NCBI GenBank assembly: GCA_946187325.1
Contig: CAMHQC010000006.1
Span: 1-64,000, forward strand
Direction: 5' to 3'
Source of the DNA: an uncultured Clostridia bacterium
GTDB lineage: Bacteria; Bacillota; Clostridia; Oscillospirales; Acutalibacteraceae
Length of the DNA: 64,000 nucleotides
A model generated the notes under the pieces. The model worked only from the letters and a program-made list of their open reading frames with translations. It was not told the origin of the DNA and searched no databases. This document shows positions 1-7,921 of the stretch, piece after piece (position 1 is the first letter of the stretch; every line of letters starts with the position of its first letter). Position numbers and translations under genes: made by a program.

Positions 1-1
1 A

Positions 2-1432
2 AATACTGGTGTGGTTTCATGTGCTTATAAAGAAGGATATGCTCCATTTTCGAAAGAAGCTACGAAGATATTGCAAAAACGCCAAGAGAATATGAAAGAT
101 TGGATTGATAGAATTAATCCCGAAGAAGATTGTACAGATGAAGAAATGGAATTGTATTCAAGCGATGTTCTTCCTGAAGAGTATTTTGATTTTAAATATC
201 CTAATGATTTATTGGAGCTTGTAATAAGAGAACATAGCGATGAAATAAACCAAAGATTTCAATCATTCAAATCTATTTGTAATAACCAAAACAACTGTCC
301 AGTAATTTTATCTCTTATACCCATTAAAATGAGTTTTAGTGATACTGGATATATTTATTGCCCAATTGATGTAATTGTACATAATAGTGGACTTTGTATG
401 TTAACATTTAGTGCTAAGCTATTAGATGTGGATATTGATGATTTTTCTTGTATCCCTTTAAAGCGTTGGTATGATAGTATTAGGGTTTATGATACTATTC
501 TATCGGATAGTTCTATAAACAATGTGGATAGTAAGTTTAAAATAATAGGTGTTAGTAAAAAAACGCATGGTGAAATATCTGATATCGTTGATGTTTTAAT
601 GGAGTATATTAAGCACTTGTTCGATCACTATTTATCTGAACAAAGAAGTTATACTTGCTTCGAAAGTATTCTGATTGAACAAGCAGATGTAGATATAAAA
701 AACCAAAATGATAATATAATAGTTGGCATATTAAATAATTTATTATATCCTATACATTCTTTTGGAAACAAAAATGATTTAGATATGCAATTTGCAATGG
801 GAAATAGTCTTAATCTATATGGACTTAAATTTTTTAAAGGCTTTCCGGCTAGGTTGATTGTGATGAACCATGGTTACTTAGAAAATGTACAAAATAAAAC
901 AGCGCAGGATATAAATAGATTTTTTAAAGCTAATTTTGAATTATATGTTTTTATAGCATTATGTAAAAAGGAGGTGGAAACGGCAACATATACTCAATCA
1001 TTTGAAAAAAAGAAGTCGGTTATTGAAAATATTATAAAATATAATTCCGATTTAGTTTTATTAGAAGATATAATGTATGCTTCATCATACTCCAAAAGAC
1101 TTTTCTATCAGTATGTTAATGATATAATTGAGAATACATTTGAAAATTATTCTGAAAAAATAAAGCGGTTGGAGTTAATAGAAAACAGCAAAAAAGAACT
1201 TAGAAATAGGCGGATTTCTAGTTTGTTGCAAATTATTACGTTGATTTTTACAGCTATGTTTGGATTGCCAGCTATAACGCAGACCATAAAAATTATTAGA
1301 AGTCTTTTTGATACAAAACAGGATTTAATTCCATTTTTTTCAGTAAGTTTATTATCTGTAGTTATATGGGCTTTGATTCTATTTGTAATATCAGTAAGGT
1401 ATTTTCGTTTGTTTAGAAAAGAAAAACAATAG
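2..1432 (+). CDS. Unknown protein with two C-terminal membrane helices (5' end may lie outside the window)
   Basis: The reading frame is open to the left edge of the window. The first in-frame start is a GTG at base 11, but only ten bases precede it, so the gene may be truncated. About 400 residues are soluble and acidic with no motif I recognise. The end carries two hydrophobic helices (around SLLQIITLIFTAMFGLPAI and FFSVSLLSVVIWALILFVI) followed by a basic tail, so it is probably anchored in the membrane with a large cytoplasmic N-terminal part. The gene is AT-rich and lies with mobilization and defence-like genes, which suggests accessory DNA. A role in defence is possible but rests on location only. 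Confidence 0.6.
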   Translation, partial: NTGVVSCAYKEGYAPFSKEATKILQKRQENMKDWIDRINPEEDCTDEEMELYSSDVLPEEYFDFKYPNDLLELVIREHSDEINQRFQSFKSICNNQNNCPVILSLIPIKMSFSDTGYIYCPIDVIVHNSGLCMLTFSAKLLDVDIDDFSCIPLKRWYDSIRVYDTILSDSSINNVDSKFKIIGVSKKTHGEISDIVDVLMEYIKHLFDHYLSEQRSYTCFESILIEQADVDIKNQNDNIIVGILNNLLYPIHSFGNKNDLDMQFAMGNSLNLYGLKFFKGFPARLIVMNHGYLENVQNKTAQDINRFFKANFELYVFIALCKKEVETATYTQSFEKKKSVIENIIKYNSDLVLLEDIMYASSYSKRLFYQYVNDIIENTFENYSEKIKRLELIENSKKELRNRRISSLLQIITLIFTAMFGLPAITQTIKIIRSLFDTKQDLIPFFSVSLLSVVIWALILFVISVRYFRLFRKEKQ

Positions 1433-1755
1433 TAATTGATAAAACCATAGTTAAATAGAACTATTAGCCGACTAAAGAATAAAAACCATACACAGGCGAT
1501 TTGTCGCGAAATGTGGGCAAAATAAAGCGCAGGCGCGGAGTCCGTTTGAATTGGAAACCACGCCTGCACTTTTGATTATGTCGCAATACCGAGGCATTGT
1601 TTTGTGTGACAGCAACGAGCTATGTAAGGTGGTTGTATATTAGCTTACAAAATCTGAAATTGCAAGTCTTTTGAAAATGTTTTAATCTTTCAGTTTTGGT
1701 CTGGACTTCGTGCAGGTTGTGTGATAGTCTTCCTTGTTAAAGGAGGCGAATCACA
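1433..1755. other. Intergenic region with one long imperfect hairpin
   Basis: No credible gene is seen in 323 bases. The one structure is a GCAGGCG...CGCCTGC inverted repeat at about 1526-1570 with a 25-base loop. It is followed by a weak T-rich stretch, so it may be the terminator of the upstream gene. Confidence 0.4.
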
Positions 1756-2148
1756 ATGAAAAGATTTGTGGTAATATTGCTCGCGCTGATCGCGTTTAAT
1801 TCTTCTGTTGCACTCAATAGCGCTGAAGCGAAAACAACGATCAATACAACAAAAATCGTTCGGACTGTTAAGCGTCAGAAGAAAAAGATTAACCGTAAGT
1901 TAATTAGGAAAAGACTAAATTTATACGGTAAGAAAAAAGGAATGAATCATAATCCGAATCTGAAAGTGAACAACTCAAGCTGGCTCCCGCCGTTAACTAT
2001 AAAATACTACATAAATAACAAAGAATTAATCTCAGCGGGGAAAGAAGCGATTAAAGATTTGCTTGATTATTTTGAACGATATGAACCGAGTGATATTTCA
2101 TTCAATGTAATAATGAGCAAGAAATACTTATACATAGTCTACGGATGA
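1756..2148 (+). CDS. Small exported basic protein, unknown
   Basis: 130 residues. An AAAGGAGG ribosome site lies eight bases before the ATG. Residues 1-26 form a signal peptide (basic start, hydrophobic core VVILLALIAF, and a plausible cleavage after AEA). The first half of the mature protein is very rich in Lys and Arg; the second half is a mixed alpha/beta-like stretch ending in KYLYIVYG. No known domain is recognised. An intrinsic terminator follows, so it is probably a single-gene unit. It sits in AT-rich accessory DNA just before the mobilization cassette. The product is presumably secreted; its function is unknown. Confidence 0.65.
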   Translation: MKRFVVILLALIAFNSSVALNSAEAKTTINTTKIVRTVKRQKKKINRKLIRKRLNLYGKKKGMNHNPNLKVNNSSWLPPLTIKYYINNKELISAGKEAIKDLLDYFERYEPSDISFNVIMSKKYLYIVYG

Positions 2149-2170
2149 CTTTATTGACAAATATAGATTA

Positions 2171-2202
2171 AGACTGCGAATTATCGCGGTCTTAATCTTT
2201 TG
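2171..2202 (+). terminator. Intrinsic terminator after the small exported protein gene
   Basis: AAGACTGCGA, loop ATTA, TCGCGGTCTT (one G-T wobble), followed by AATCTTTT. Confidence 0.7.
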
Positions 2203-2395
2203 GAATAAGCATATTAAAATCTGCTATGGTGAAACAATGAAATAATAATTTTCAAATAGAACAAATTTTCTAAAAACACCTTGACAAAACCGAACAGACG
2301 TTTTATAATAAGAGCAACAATTGAATAAGATGATTTTTTAACAACCACTTGCAAATTGAATTTTGCAGATACCGCACCCCGTTTTATTCTGACAG

Positions 2396-2495
2396 AATAG
2401 TCAGACATATTTTTGTACATAATCCCGTTTACTTGCTTCGGAATAGATAAAGCAAAACCCCGGGATTATTGCGTCCGAAAGTATGTCTGGCTATT
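2396..2495 (+). other. Long (about 100 nt) imperfect inverted repeat in non-coding DNA
   Basis: AATAGTCAGACATA (2396-2409) pairs with TATGTCTGGCTATT (2482-2495) with one mismatch, and ATAATCCCG (2419-2427) pairs with CGGGATTAT (2461-2469). The right arm runs into a T-rich tract. It may be a structured RNA, an attenuator or a cruciform of the mobile cassette. No gene is seen between 2149 and 2931. Confidence 0.5.
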
Positions 2496-2820
2496 TTTAT
2501 GTGATAGGAAATAACCCAATTCGGACGTTTGAAAACTGAATAACCTCAGACAAAGTACATTCTCTTTGATCGCGAGCTACAGAAGCGGACGTTCATATGT
2601 ATGAATCTCCAGGACTTCGACCAAGCGAGGTAAACGCAAGGAAAGCCACGACCGACAGAGAGGACAATGATACTTCTGCTCAGCCACAGTCCGAGCGTTA
2701 AAAGCGTCGCAGGCAATGGGAGCAGCCGTCCAAGGAGACGGTGGTGGAATTCCAATGGAGCTATATGCAATAGCCGCTTTGTCTGATAGAAATAAATAGA
2801 GAGCAAAAATCGGTAAGTTT

Positions 2821-2900
2821 AGTGCGCTGACTTTAGTCAGCGGCAAGCAGAGTGCTCGGCTGTCCGCCGCAGCACTATATAATCGGGCGGAAGCCCGAAC
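2821..2900 (+). other. Candidate oriT: three clustered hairpins upstream of the mobilization genes
   Basis: Three inverted repeats lie in 80 bases directly upstream of the MobC-like gene: CGCTGACT-TT-AGTCAGCG (2825-2842), AGTGCTCGGC...GCCGCAGCACT (2851-2876), and TCGGGC-GGAA-GCCCGA (2883-2898). Clustered hairpins next to relaxase genes are typical of transfer origins. The nick site is not identified. AGTGCGC at 2821 resembles IncQ-type nick cores, but the relaxase looks MOBP-like, so this resemblance is weak. Confidence 0.5.
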
Positions 2901-2931
2901 CCACTTACAATAACAAGGAAAGGAGAAAAAT

Positions 2932-3243
2932 ATGGAGAACAGAAAAAGAAATATTACGCTCTCAATTCGCCTCACAGCTGAGGAAAAAGAAGCCCTCAAA
3001 AAGAAAGCTGAACAGGCTAATTTGTCTATGACTGACTATCTTCTGCGGTGCTCCTCGCGGAAGAAAATCAGAGTTGTTAATATGAATAAGGTCATAGTTG
3101 AGATGAAGCGCGTCGGGAATAATCTCAATCAAATCACCCGAAGAATCAACTCAGGTGATTTTAAATCATATAACTTTGAAAAAGTAATTGAAGAGCAACG
3201 AAAAATATATGACCTGCTGCTCTCGATGATGAACAATAGCTGA
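2932..3243 (+). CDS. MobC-like relaxosome accessory protein
   Basis: 103 residues with an AAAGGAG site before the ATG. The N-terminus has the ribbon-helix-helix pattern of plasmid mobilization proteins (ITLSIRLTAEEKEALKKKAE, then a helix ending DYLLRCS). The C-terminal half has the GNNLNQITRRIN motif typical of MobC proteins, which help the relaxase bind and open oriT. The stop codon overlaps the relaxase start by one base (TGATG), so the two genes are translationally coupled. The oriT-like hairpins lie immediately upstream. The family assignment is from motif recognition and is fairly secure. Confidence 0.85.
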   Translation: MENRKRNITLSIRLTAEEKEALKKKAEQANLSMTDYLLRCSSRKKIRVVNMNKVIVEMKRVGNNLNQITRRINSGDFKSYNFEKVIEEQRKIYDLLLSMMNNS

Positions 3244-4781
3244 TGGCAACGGTATCATATATTCAGGAGCATCATCAAAGTCCCGCGGCGATGAAAGCGG
3301 TTATAGATTACTGCGGGCAGGATAAGAAGGTCTATGATGAAAATACAAACCGTCGTTTCGTAAGCGGAGTTAACTGTGACGGCGAAAACGCCTACAAAGA
3401 ATTTATGGCGACCAAGAGAGCTTATCAAAAAACCACAGGAGTATTCTTCTATCAGTACACACAATCATTCTCTCCTAAAGAAGATATTACTCCTGAGCAA
3501 GCTCACGAAATTGCTTTGGAGTTCGCGGAAAAAGCTTGGAAAGGTCATGAGGTTATGGTAACTACTCACTGTGACCGCGAACATATCCATTCGCATTTTA
3601 TAATTAATTCCGTTAATTTTGAAAACGGTTTGAAGCTCAGACAAAGCCCGAATACTCTTAAAGAGTTGAGAAAACTGAGCGATGAAATTTGTAAAAGCCG
3701 CGGCTACTCGGTGCTTGAACCATACGAGAAAAGCGGCTTGAAAATGTCGACTCGGGAGTACCGCGTAGCGACAGAAGGTAATAGTTGGAAATTTAAGTTA
3801 ATGAATGATATCGAAACCGCAATGGAGTACAGCGGCAACAGACAGGATTTCATCGACAATATGTCCTCGCTCGGTTACTCGATGGCGTGGACACCCCAAA
3901 GAAAGTATATTACATTTCATTGCCCGAACGGAATGAAATGCAGAGATATTAAATTACATGAAAATAAATTTTTGAAGGAGAAAATAGAATATGAATTACA
4001 ATTCAGGGAAGCCAAATATTATGGATTCGTTGAAACAGAAGAACAAAAAATCGCTCAACGGCATAGAGATGTCGCTGGGCGAAACGAAGATAATTACAAT
4101 TCCGACTCAGGTCAGAGAGGAGGAAATAAACCTGCTCAGGACTGCGGTGAATTTTCAGCCGGAGCTGTACGAGAAGATTTCTATGATTCCAACCCGCAAG
4201 GAAATGGACGTATATATGAAAGAAGTTCTGAACATCGACGTAGATTATTATCAGAAGATGGTAGACGCTTATCAGAAAGAGCTGACGACTCTGAGGAAGG
4301 ATATATTCTCAAATATGGAACAGACGGAGAAGAATATCCGCACAATACAGTCGGAAATGCAGGCGAGTATCAAACAGGCTGGGAAGAATCAAGAGAGCTA
4401 TTTGAAAGACACCTTGCAGAAAGGCAGCGAGCTGGAGAAGCGTTTAGCCGAGCAAGCGAAGAAAGCGGGAGCGTTTACAGCGGTGAAGTGGATACTGATT
4501 TCAGTCCTGTCCTCGACGGTCTCGACTCTCTTGCTTCATCTGTTTCTAAAATAGTTGATGATAGCTCGGAGGACGAAGAAGAACGCAGACGGAGGATTGA
4601 GGCGGAGGAAAACTCAAGCAACATCGGCGCGGTTCTCGGAACGGTAATTGGCTTGGCGGGTGAAGCATTAAGGTCCCGCAAGCCAAAACCTGAGCCCGAA
4701 CCCGAGCAGGAATATGAAGATTATAATGATGAATATATTGAAGACGAGCCCGAAGCACTAGACTTCGGACTCAGTATGTAG
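3243..4781 (+). CDS. Relaxase / mobilization nuclease (MOBP-like)
   Basis: 512 residues. The relaxase domain covers about residues 1-250, with candidate catalytic Tyr near residue 23 (VIDYCGQ) and a metal-binding histidine cluster at 109-118 (HCDREHIHSHF). This enzyme nicks oriT and pilots single-stranded DNA during mobilization. From about residue 250 onward the chain is hydrophilic and low in complexity (acidic, Arg/Ser/Gly-rich). This tail coincides with a second gene in the +1 frame, so its composition may be shaped by the overlap. Start: ATG coupled to the MobC stop. No coupling protein, integrase or replication gene is visible, so the cassette would need helper functions. Confidence 0.9.
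   Translation: MATVSYIQEHHQSPAAMKAVIDYCGQDKKVYDENTNRRFVSGVNCDGENAYKEFMATKRAYQKTTGVFFYQYTQSFSPKEDITPEQAHEIALEFAEKAWKGHEVMVTTHCDREHIHSHFIINSVNFENGLKLRQSPNTLKELRKLSDEICKSRGYSVLEPYEKSGLKMSTREYRVATEGNSWKFKLMNDIETAMEYSGNRQDFIDNMSSLGYSMAWTPQRKYITFHCPNGMKCRDIKLHENKFLKEKIEYELQFREAKYYGFVETEEQKIAQRHRDVAGRNEDNYNSDSGQRGGNKPAQDCGEFSAGAVREDFYDSNPQGNGRIYERSSEHRRRLLSEDGRRLSERADDSEEGYILKYGTDGEEYPHNTVGNAGEYQTGWEESRELFERHLAERQRAGEAFSRASEESGSVYSGEVDTDFSPVLDGLDSLASSVSKIVDDSSEDEEERRRRIEAEENSSNIGAVLGTVIGLAGEALRSRKPKPEPEPEQEYEDYNDEYIEDEPEALDFGLSM
3991..4554 (+). CDS. Overprinted gene inside the relaxase: coiled-coil protein with a C-terminal membrane anchor (MobB/MbeB-like position)
   Basis: 187 residues in the +1 frame relative to the relaxase and wholly inside it. 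Evidence that it is real: a strong GAAGGAG site ten bases before the ATG; a sensible protein order of soluble N-terminus, long predicted coiled coil (about 65-160, with repeats such as KNIRTIQSEMQASIKQ), then one hydrophobic helix (WILISVLSSTVSTLLLHLFL) and a basic end. The host frame is low in complexity over the same bases. ColE1-type and RSF1010-type plasmids also carry small mobilization genes overlapping the relaxase, some membrane-associated, so a similar helper role is likely. No homology is asserted. Confidence 0.75.
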   Translation: MNYNSGKPNIMDSLKQKNKKSLNGIEMSLGETKIITIPTQVREEEINLLRTAVNFQPELYEKISMIPTRKEMDVYMKEVLNIDVDYYQKMVDAYQKELTTLRKDIFSNMEQTEKNIRTIQSEMQASIKQAGKNQESYLKDTLQKGSELEKRLAEQAKKAGAFTAVKWILISVLSSTVSTLLLHLFLK

Positions 4782-4791
4782 GAGGAATAAT

Positions 4792-4824
4792 ATGAAAAAC
4801 TACTTTAACAGCAATGATTTATAA
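4792..4824 (+). CDS. Ten-codon ORF with a strong ribosome site
   Basis: ATG to TAA encodes MKNYFNSNDL. AGGAGG ends seven bases before the ATG and overlaps the relaxase stop. It may be a leader peptide or the stump of a deleted downstream mobilization gene. Evidence is limited to the ribosome site. Confidence 0.3.
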   Translation: MKNYFNSNDL

Positions 4825-4869
4825 CGAAAGGTAGCGAAACGGAAAAACAATATGAACCTGTGATGCCTT

Positions 4870-5016
4870 ATGGCATCAAAAGAATATAATATACCTAAAA
4901 GTGAATATGAAAAACTGGCTCGAACTTTTCTGCCTGATATAATTGCTTTCTATGAAAGCGAAGAAGGTAAAAAAGAGTTTGAGGAATGGAAACAGCAAAG
5001 AGAAACGAAAGAATAA
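4870..5016 (+). CDS. Small hydrophilic protein of the mobilization cassette
   Basis: 48 residues, too short for the ORF track. The predicted protein is charged and helical (SEYEKLARTFLPDIIAFYES, then EEGKKEFEEW). From memory, similar small proteins often follow relaxase genes in Clostridia mobilizable elements; I cannot check this. There is no strong ribosome site, though translational coupling through the upstream short ORFs (TGATG at 4861-4865) is possible. It lies downstream of the relaxase on the same strand and ends four bases before a bidirectional terminator. Function unknown. Confidence 0.55.
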   Translation: MASKEYNIPKSEYEKLARTFLPDIIAFYESEEGKKEFEEWKQQRETKE

Positions 5017-5050
5017 AAAGTGCAGGGTGTTTTGCACCCTGCACGATAGA
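5014..5050. terminator. Bidirectional intrinsic terminator
   Basis: A perfect ten-base stem GTGCAGGGTG / CACCCTGCAC with a TTTTG loop (5020-5044). On the minus strand the stem is followed by CTTTTTATTC, so it mainly serves the minus-strand operon, and it separates this operon from the mobilization genes. Confidence 0.8.
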
Positions 5051-5096
5051 TTAAAAACTAGGTAATTAAACAAATGATTCATTTTGGAACAACTTA

Positions 5097-6323
5097 TTAG
5101 TTTTCAAACGCAGAATAAATTGATACTAACAATTGATTCATCTCTTTCCAATTTTCCTTAGTGTATTGTTTTGATTCCAGACAGGAAGATAACTTAGTTT
5201 TAAATCGATTTTGTATTTCACCTTTTTTCATAATTTCTCCTTGATATGTCTTAGTTTTTTCAATATATCCATTCCACTGAATTGGAATAAACTCGTCATT
5301 GTTTTTTAATAATTCTTCACCTAAAAAGAATTCGATTGAACAAGCCAACCCGTTAATATTCATTGCTTCATTACCGCTCGGACCAAGTGTAGGATAATTG
5401 TTCGCAATCTCTATATCTGGTAAAGTCAAAATTTTAAATCTACTCGGAATTTGCAGACTGCTTAGATTTATTAACTCAGCCTTTCCTGCAGAATCATTAT
5501 CGTAAATTGCGATTACTCGATTTTGAACGCCAGCAGCAATAAATGCTTTTATGTAATGTGTTAAAAAGTTGGTGCTCCCGTTTACTTTGTATTCTGTGAA
5601 ATTCATAAAAGAGAAACACTTGCATAATTCGGGATATAGCAGTTTCATTGCGCCGCTTATTACTTCAATATCAAATTTGCCTTCTGTTAGTATTATAGTT
5701 TTTGAAACTTCAAATTCTTCATTGCTTGGAGTTTCTTCACACCATCCACCTAAATACAAATCCGTATAATCGAGAACAACCTTCGTCGTGTCATCGAACG
5801 CATCTAAAATAACTCTAAAAATACTAAATGGATTAGCGTAATCATAATCAATTCCGAAATAACTATCAACCATAAACGCTAATGAATCAAGCACAAAGGA
5901 CTCGGCTATGGAAGTGCATCCCTTCTTTTCTTTTTCTGCTGTATCATAATAATCGTAGCCGTAAATAGATAAAAGTCTAGCGTATTTCTTAACGGCTTCA
6001 GTCCATAAATCAAATGTAAAACTAGACAGAATCTCTTCAAGTGTGAAATTCGTGAACTCATATCCATCTTCTTGAGTTAGGTAATTGAAATACTCATTAA
6101 AACATTCCTGGGTCGATTTAATTGAATACCCAATAACATCTAATACTCGCTTAACTTTTTCCACCGTCGATTGATAATAGTAGTTTTTATTATCTTCACC
6201 ATCTTCATTAACAGTTTCAACAAGTTGGTCTTCTTTTGAAAAAAACTGAAGTAAACCTCCAAAAGAGTTTTTGTTCATTAAAAAATCATAATTCCCAATT
6301 TTTATACATGCATATGAACCCAT
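5097..6323 (-). CDS. HEPN/Toprim-type protein, probable defence effector
   Basis: 408 residues from the chosen start. The ORF track start (6344) is upstream, but TTAGGAGA lies eight bases before the ATG at 6323, giving MGSYACIKIGNYDF, the typical opening of the HEPN/Toprim N-terminal domain family. The Toprim part is visible from residue 208: the acidic motif ILTEGKFD (Glu214) and the DxD-type motif AIYDNDSAG (Asp275 and Asp277). Toprim domains bind Mg2+ and cut or rejoin nucleic acid; proteins with this layout are predicted to act in defence or abortive infection. A middle region (about 60-200) is helical. It is the second gene of an operon with the 263-residue protein. No canonical HEPN RxxxxH motif was found. 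Confidence 0.75.
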   Translation of the reverse strand: MGSYACIKIGNYDFLMNKNSFGGLLQFFSKEDQLVETVNEDGEDNKNYYYQSTVEKVKRVLDVIGYSIKSTQECFNEYFNYLTQEDGYEFTNFTLEEILSSFTFDLWTEAVKKYARLLSIYGYDYYDTAEKEKKGCTSIAESFVLDSLAFMVDSYFGIDYDYANPFSIFRVILDAFDDTTKVVLDYTDLYLGGWCEETPSNEEFEVSKTIILTEGKFDIEVISGAMKLLYPELCKCFSFMNFTEYKVNGSTNFLTHYIKAFIAAGVQNRVIAIYDNDSAGKAELINLSSLQIPSRFKILTLPDIEIANNYPTLGPSGNEAMNINGLACSIEFFLGEELLKNNDEFIPIQWNGYIEKTKTYQGEIMKKGEIQNRFKTKLSSCLESKQYTKENWKEMNQLLVSIYSAFEN

Positions 6324-6382
6324 TGTAACATCTCCTAAGAACATATTTGGCTTGCCTTTTTAAAAGATTAGACTCCCGGTAT

Positions 6383-7174
6383 TTACAATTCGTCTTTCGA
6401 AACTGATTTATAGTTGACTGAAAAAATCAAATCTTTTAGTTTTTCGGCTTCTATGTAGGCGGCCGCAGTAAGTTTCCCAACTCGGATGAAGTTATCTTCT
6501 GGGATTTCTATTGCAATAGCAATTCTATATTCTCTTTGATATGCTAAATCTGTGTTCTTATATAGAAATCTCTCTTTTACGCCTGTTCGGAAGGCTTCTA
6601 TTCTATCGATTCTGTTTTGATCGCAGTATTCAACTTTATCAAACAGATAATCATATCCATTCATGCAACAATAATTCCTTATTTTTTCTTCAAGCTCTGC
6701 TCCACCAATTATAACACAATATTTTCCAAACTTTTCTCGCATAGAATCATACTCTTCTTGGGTAAATGGCAACGTAAAAGTGGTATGTTTTTCATCTGCA
6801 TCAATAATTCTCATTTGATCAAAAGGAATTCCCACAAAGGATACAATTGGAATTAGTTTATCAACCCCGAACTTAACGGTTAAGGCTCCTTTCGGTGCAG
6901 TTAATAAAGTATTACCCGTCTTGCTATCTACTGCAGTAATGTTTTCGGTTTGAAGCTTTAAAATAGTTTCAAATCTATCCCCCTGACCGCGTTCACCGCT
7001 TTTTATCTCTTGTTGCCTAAAATACTCTGCTGTATTTGCAAACAAATTGCCATCGCATACATCTTGCGCAAACTTTTCCTCGCTACAAAACTTCATATAG
7101 AAAAGAGGGCGGTTGTTTGTCTGAATGTTGATTTCATTAATCAGATGAGCTTTATTCTCTGGTGTTAACTCCAT
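6383..7174 (-). CDS. Unknown protein, first gene of a probable defence operon
   Basis: 263 residues; GAAGGAG lies seven bases before the ATG. No domain is recognised with certainty. Visible landmarks are an N-terminal PLFYMKFCSEEKFAQDV stretch, an aromatic NTAEYFRQQE motif followed by GERGQGDR, and a C-terminal YQREYRIAI strand. These resemble motifs of uncharacterised phage and defence-associated proteins that I have seen with an EYFR...RGD pattern, but this is from memory. It is soluble with no signal or membrane segment. It is transcribed with the HEPN/Toprim gene (59 bases to its start) from one strong promoter, which suggests the two act together. Confidence 0.6.
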   Translation of the reverse strand: MELTPENKAHLINEINIQTNNRPLFYMKFCSEEKFAQDVCDGNLFANTAEYFRQQEIKSGERGQGDRFETILKLQTENITAVDSKTGNTLLTAPKGALTVKFGVDKLIPIVSFVGIPFDQMRIIDADEKHTTFTLPFTQEEYDSMREKFGKYCVIIGGAELEEKIRNYCCMNGYDYLFDKVEYCDQNRIDRIEAFRTGVKERFLYKNTDLAYQREYRIAIAIEIPEDNFIRVGKLTAAAYIEAEKLKDLIFSVNYKSVSKDEL

Positions 7175-7283
7175 TTTTCTTCTCCTTCATTTAGTTTTGG
7201 TTTTTAGTTTTTATATTATTTTATAGAGAAAATGCTAACTCATAAATCACATCCGTCAACAACTTGTAAAACAGTGACTGTCT

Positions 7284-7322
7284 CTCTTGTTTTATTATAA
7301 CAAGAGTTATTATTTTTTTCAA
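7284..7322 (-). promoter_or_regulatory. Strong promoter of the defence-like operon with a dyad over the -10
   Basis: TTGAAA, 17-base spacer, TATAAT (7322 to 7294). The -10 sits inside a perfect inverted repeat CTCTTGTT...AACAAGAG (7284-7306), a candidate operator. The leader to the first ATG is about 110 bases. No regulator gene is adjacent. Confidence 0.75.
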
Positions 7323-7405
7323 TTATTTTAAAGTTTTGTTTTTACTTTAATAAGAAAGTTGAAATATCATAACCATAGGAAAAAGGAACTATCTCCAAAT
7401 AAACA

Positions 7406-7442
7406 CCGCCGAAGCATACTGAAATACTTCGGCGGTAATTTT
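7406..7442 (+). terminator. Orphan terminator-like hairpin
   Basis: CCGCCGAAG, 12-base loop, CTTCGGCGG, then TAATTTTTT. No plus-strand gene precedes it, so it may mark a lost gene or an end of the accessory region. Confidence 0.5.
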
Positions 7443-7469
7443 TTATTGTTCTATAAGATAACTGCAAAA

Positions 7470-7514
7470 AACCAAAAATCCGAACGTATCACCTTTAAGG
7501 TAAATGTTCGGATT
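7470..7514 (-). terminator. Terminator of the tRNA-Thr/tRNA-Tyr transcript
   Basis: On the minus strand AATCCGAAC...GTTCGGATT (arms 7506-7514 and 7477-7485), with an inner ACCTT/AAGGT helix, followed by TTTGGTTTTTT. Confidence 0.75.
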
Positions 7515-7523
7515 ATTTTGGTT

Positions 7524-7608
7524 TGGTGGGAGAGGATGGATTCGAACCATCGAAGCGAAACGCAACAGATTTACAGTCTGCCCCCTTTGGCCACTCGGGA
7601 ACTCTCCC
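7524..7608 (-). tRNA. tRNA-Tyr(GTA)
   Basis: 85 bases including an encoded CCA. The acceptor GGGAGAG pairs with CTCTCCC. The anticodon loop reads CTGTAAA with anticodon GTA. There is a long variable arm and a GGTTCGAATCC T-arm. It is the second tRNA of a two-gene transcript after tRNA-Thr. Confidence 0.97.
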
Positions 7609-7651
7609 ACATTTTAAATTGTAATTGCTACAGGCTGAACCTGTAGCAACT

Positions 7652-7727
7652 TGGAGCTGGTGGACGGACTTGAACCCCCGACCTGCTGATTACAAATCAG
7701 CTGCTCTACCAACTGAGCTACACCAGC
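7652..7727 (-). tRNA. tRNA-Thr(TGT)
   Basis: 76 bases with CCA. The acceptor GCTGGTG pairs with CACCAGC. The anticodon stem CTGAT/ATCAG holds loop TTTGTAA with anticodon TGT. A GCTACAGG...CCTGTAGC hairpin (7627-7647) lies between it and tRNA-Tyr and may guide processing. Confidence 0.97.
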
Positions 7728-7744
7728 GTTTTCACAGCTAGATT

Positions 7745-7773
7745 ATAATATCATAAATATAATGTCGTGTCAA
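7745..7773 (-). promoter_or_regulatory. Promoter of the tRNA-Thr/tRNA-Tyr operon
   Basis: TTGACA, 17-base spacer, TATTAT on the minus strand, about 18 bases before the tRNA-Thr 5' end. Confidence 0.8.
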
Positions 7774-7863
7774 GATGTTTTTTAAAAAATCCTGTTTTAT
7801 GATAAAAATTTTTTATCTAATTTGTGAAAAAACTTGTTTGCGGATTCTTTCACCATTCATTAA

Positions 7864-7892
7864 TTGACAATTAAATCCAATTATTATATAAT
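7864..7892 (+). promoter_or_regulatory. Promoter of the DUF4190-like gene
   Basis: TTGACA, 17-base spacer, TATAAT, 30 bases before the ATG at 7922. Confidence 0.85.
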
Positions 7893-7921
7893 ACGAACAT
7901 AATTTAACAGGAGGTATTACC

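Noticed and set aside
1147-1569. 140-residue minus-strand ORF
   Set aside because: It overlaps the end of the 2-1432 gene, has no ribosome site and reads like antisense translation.
2577-2999. Minus-strand ORFs over the oriT-like region
   Set aside because: They overlap the MobC start, lack ribosome sites and are Ser/Arg/Leu-rich shadows of a structured non-coding region.
7175-7523. Possible tRNA-associated unit downstream of tRNA-Tyr (GGTTATGATATTTC resembles the unit core)
   Set aside because: No arm complementary to tRNA-Tyr, no AACAAGCC core and no acceptor-like end; the short match is probably chance.
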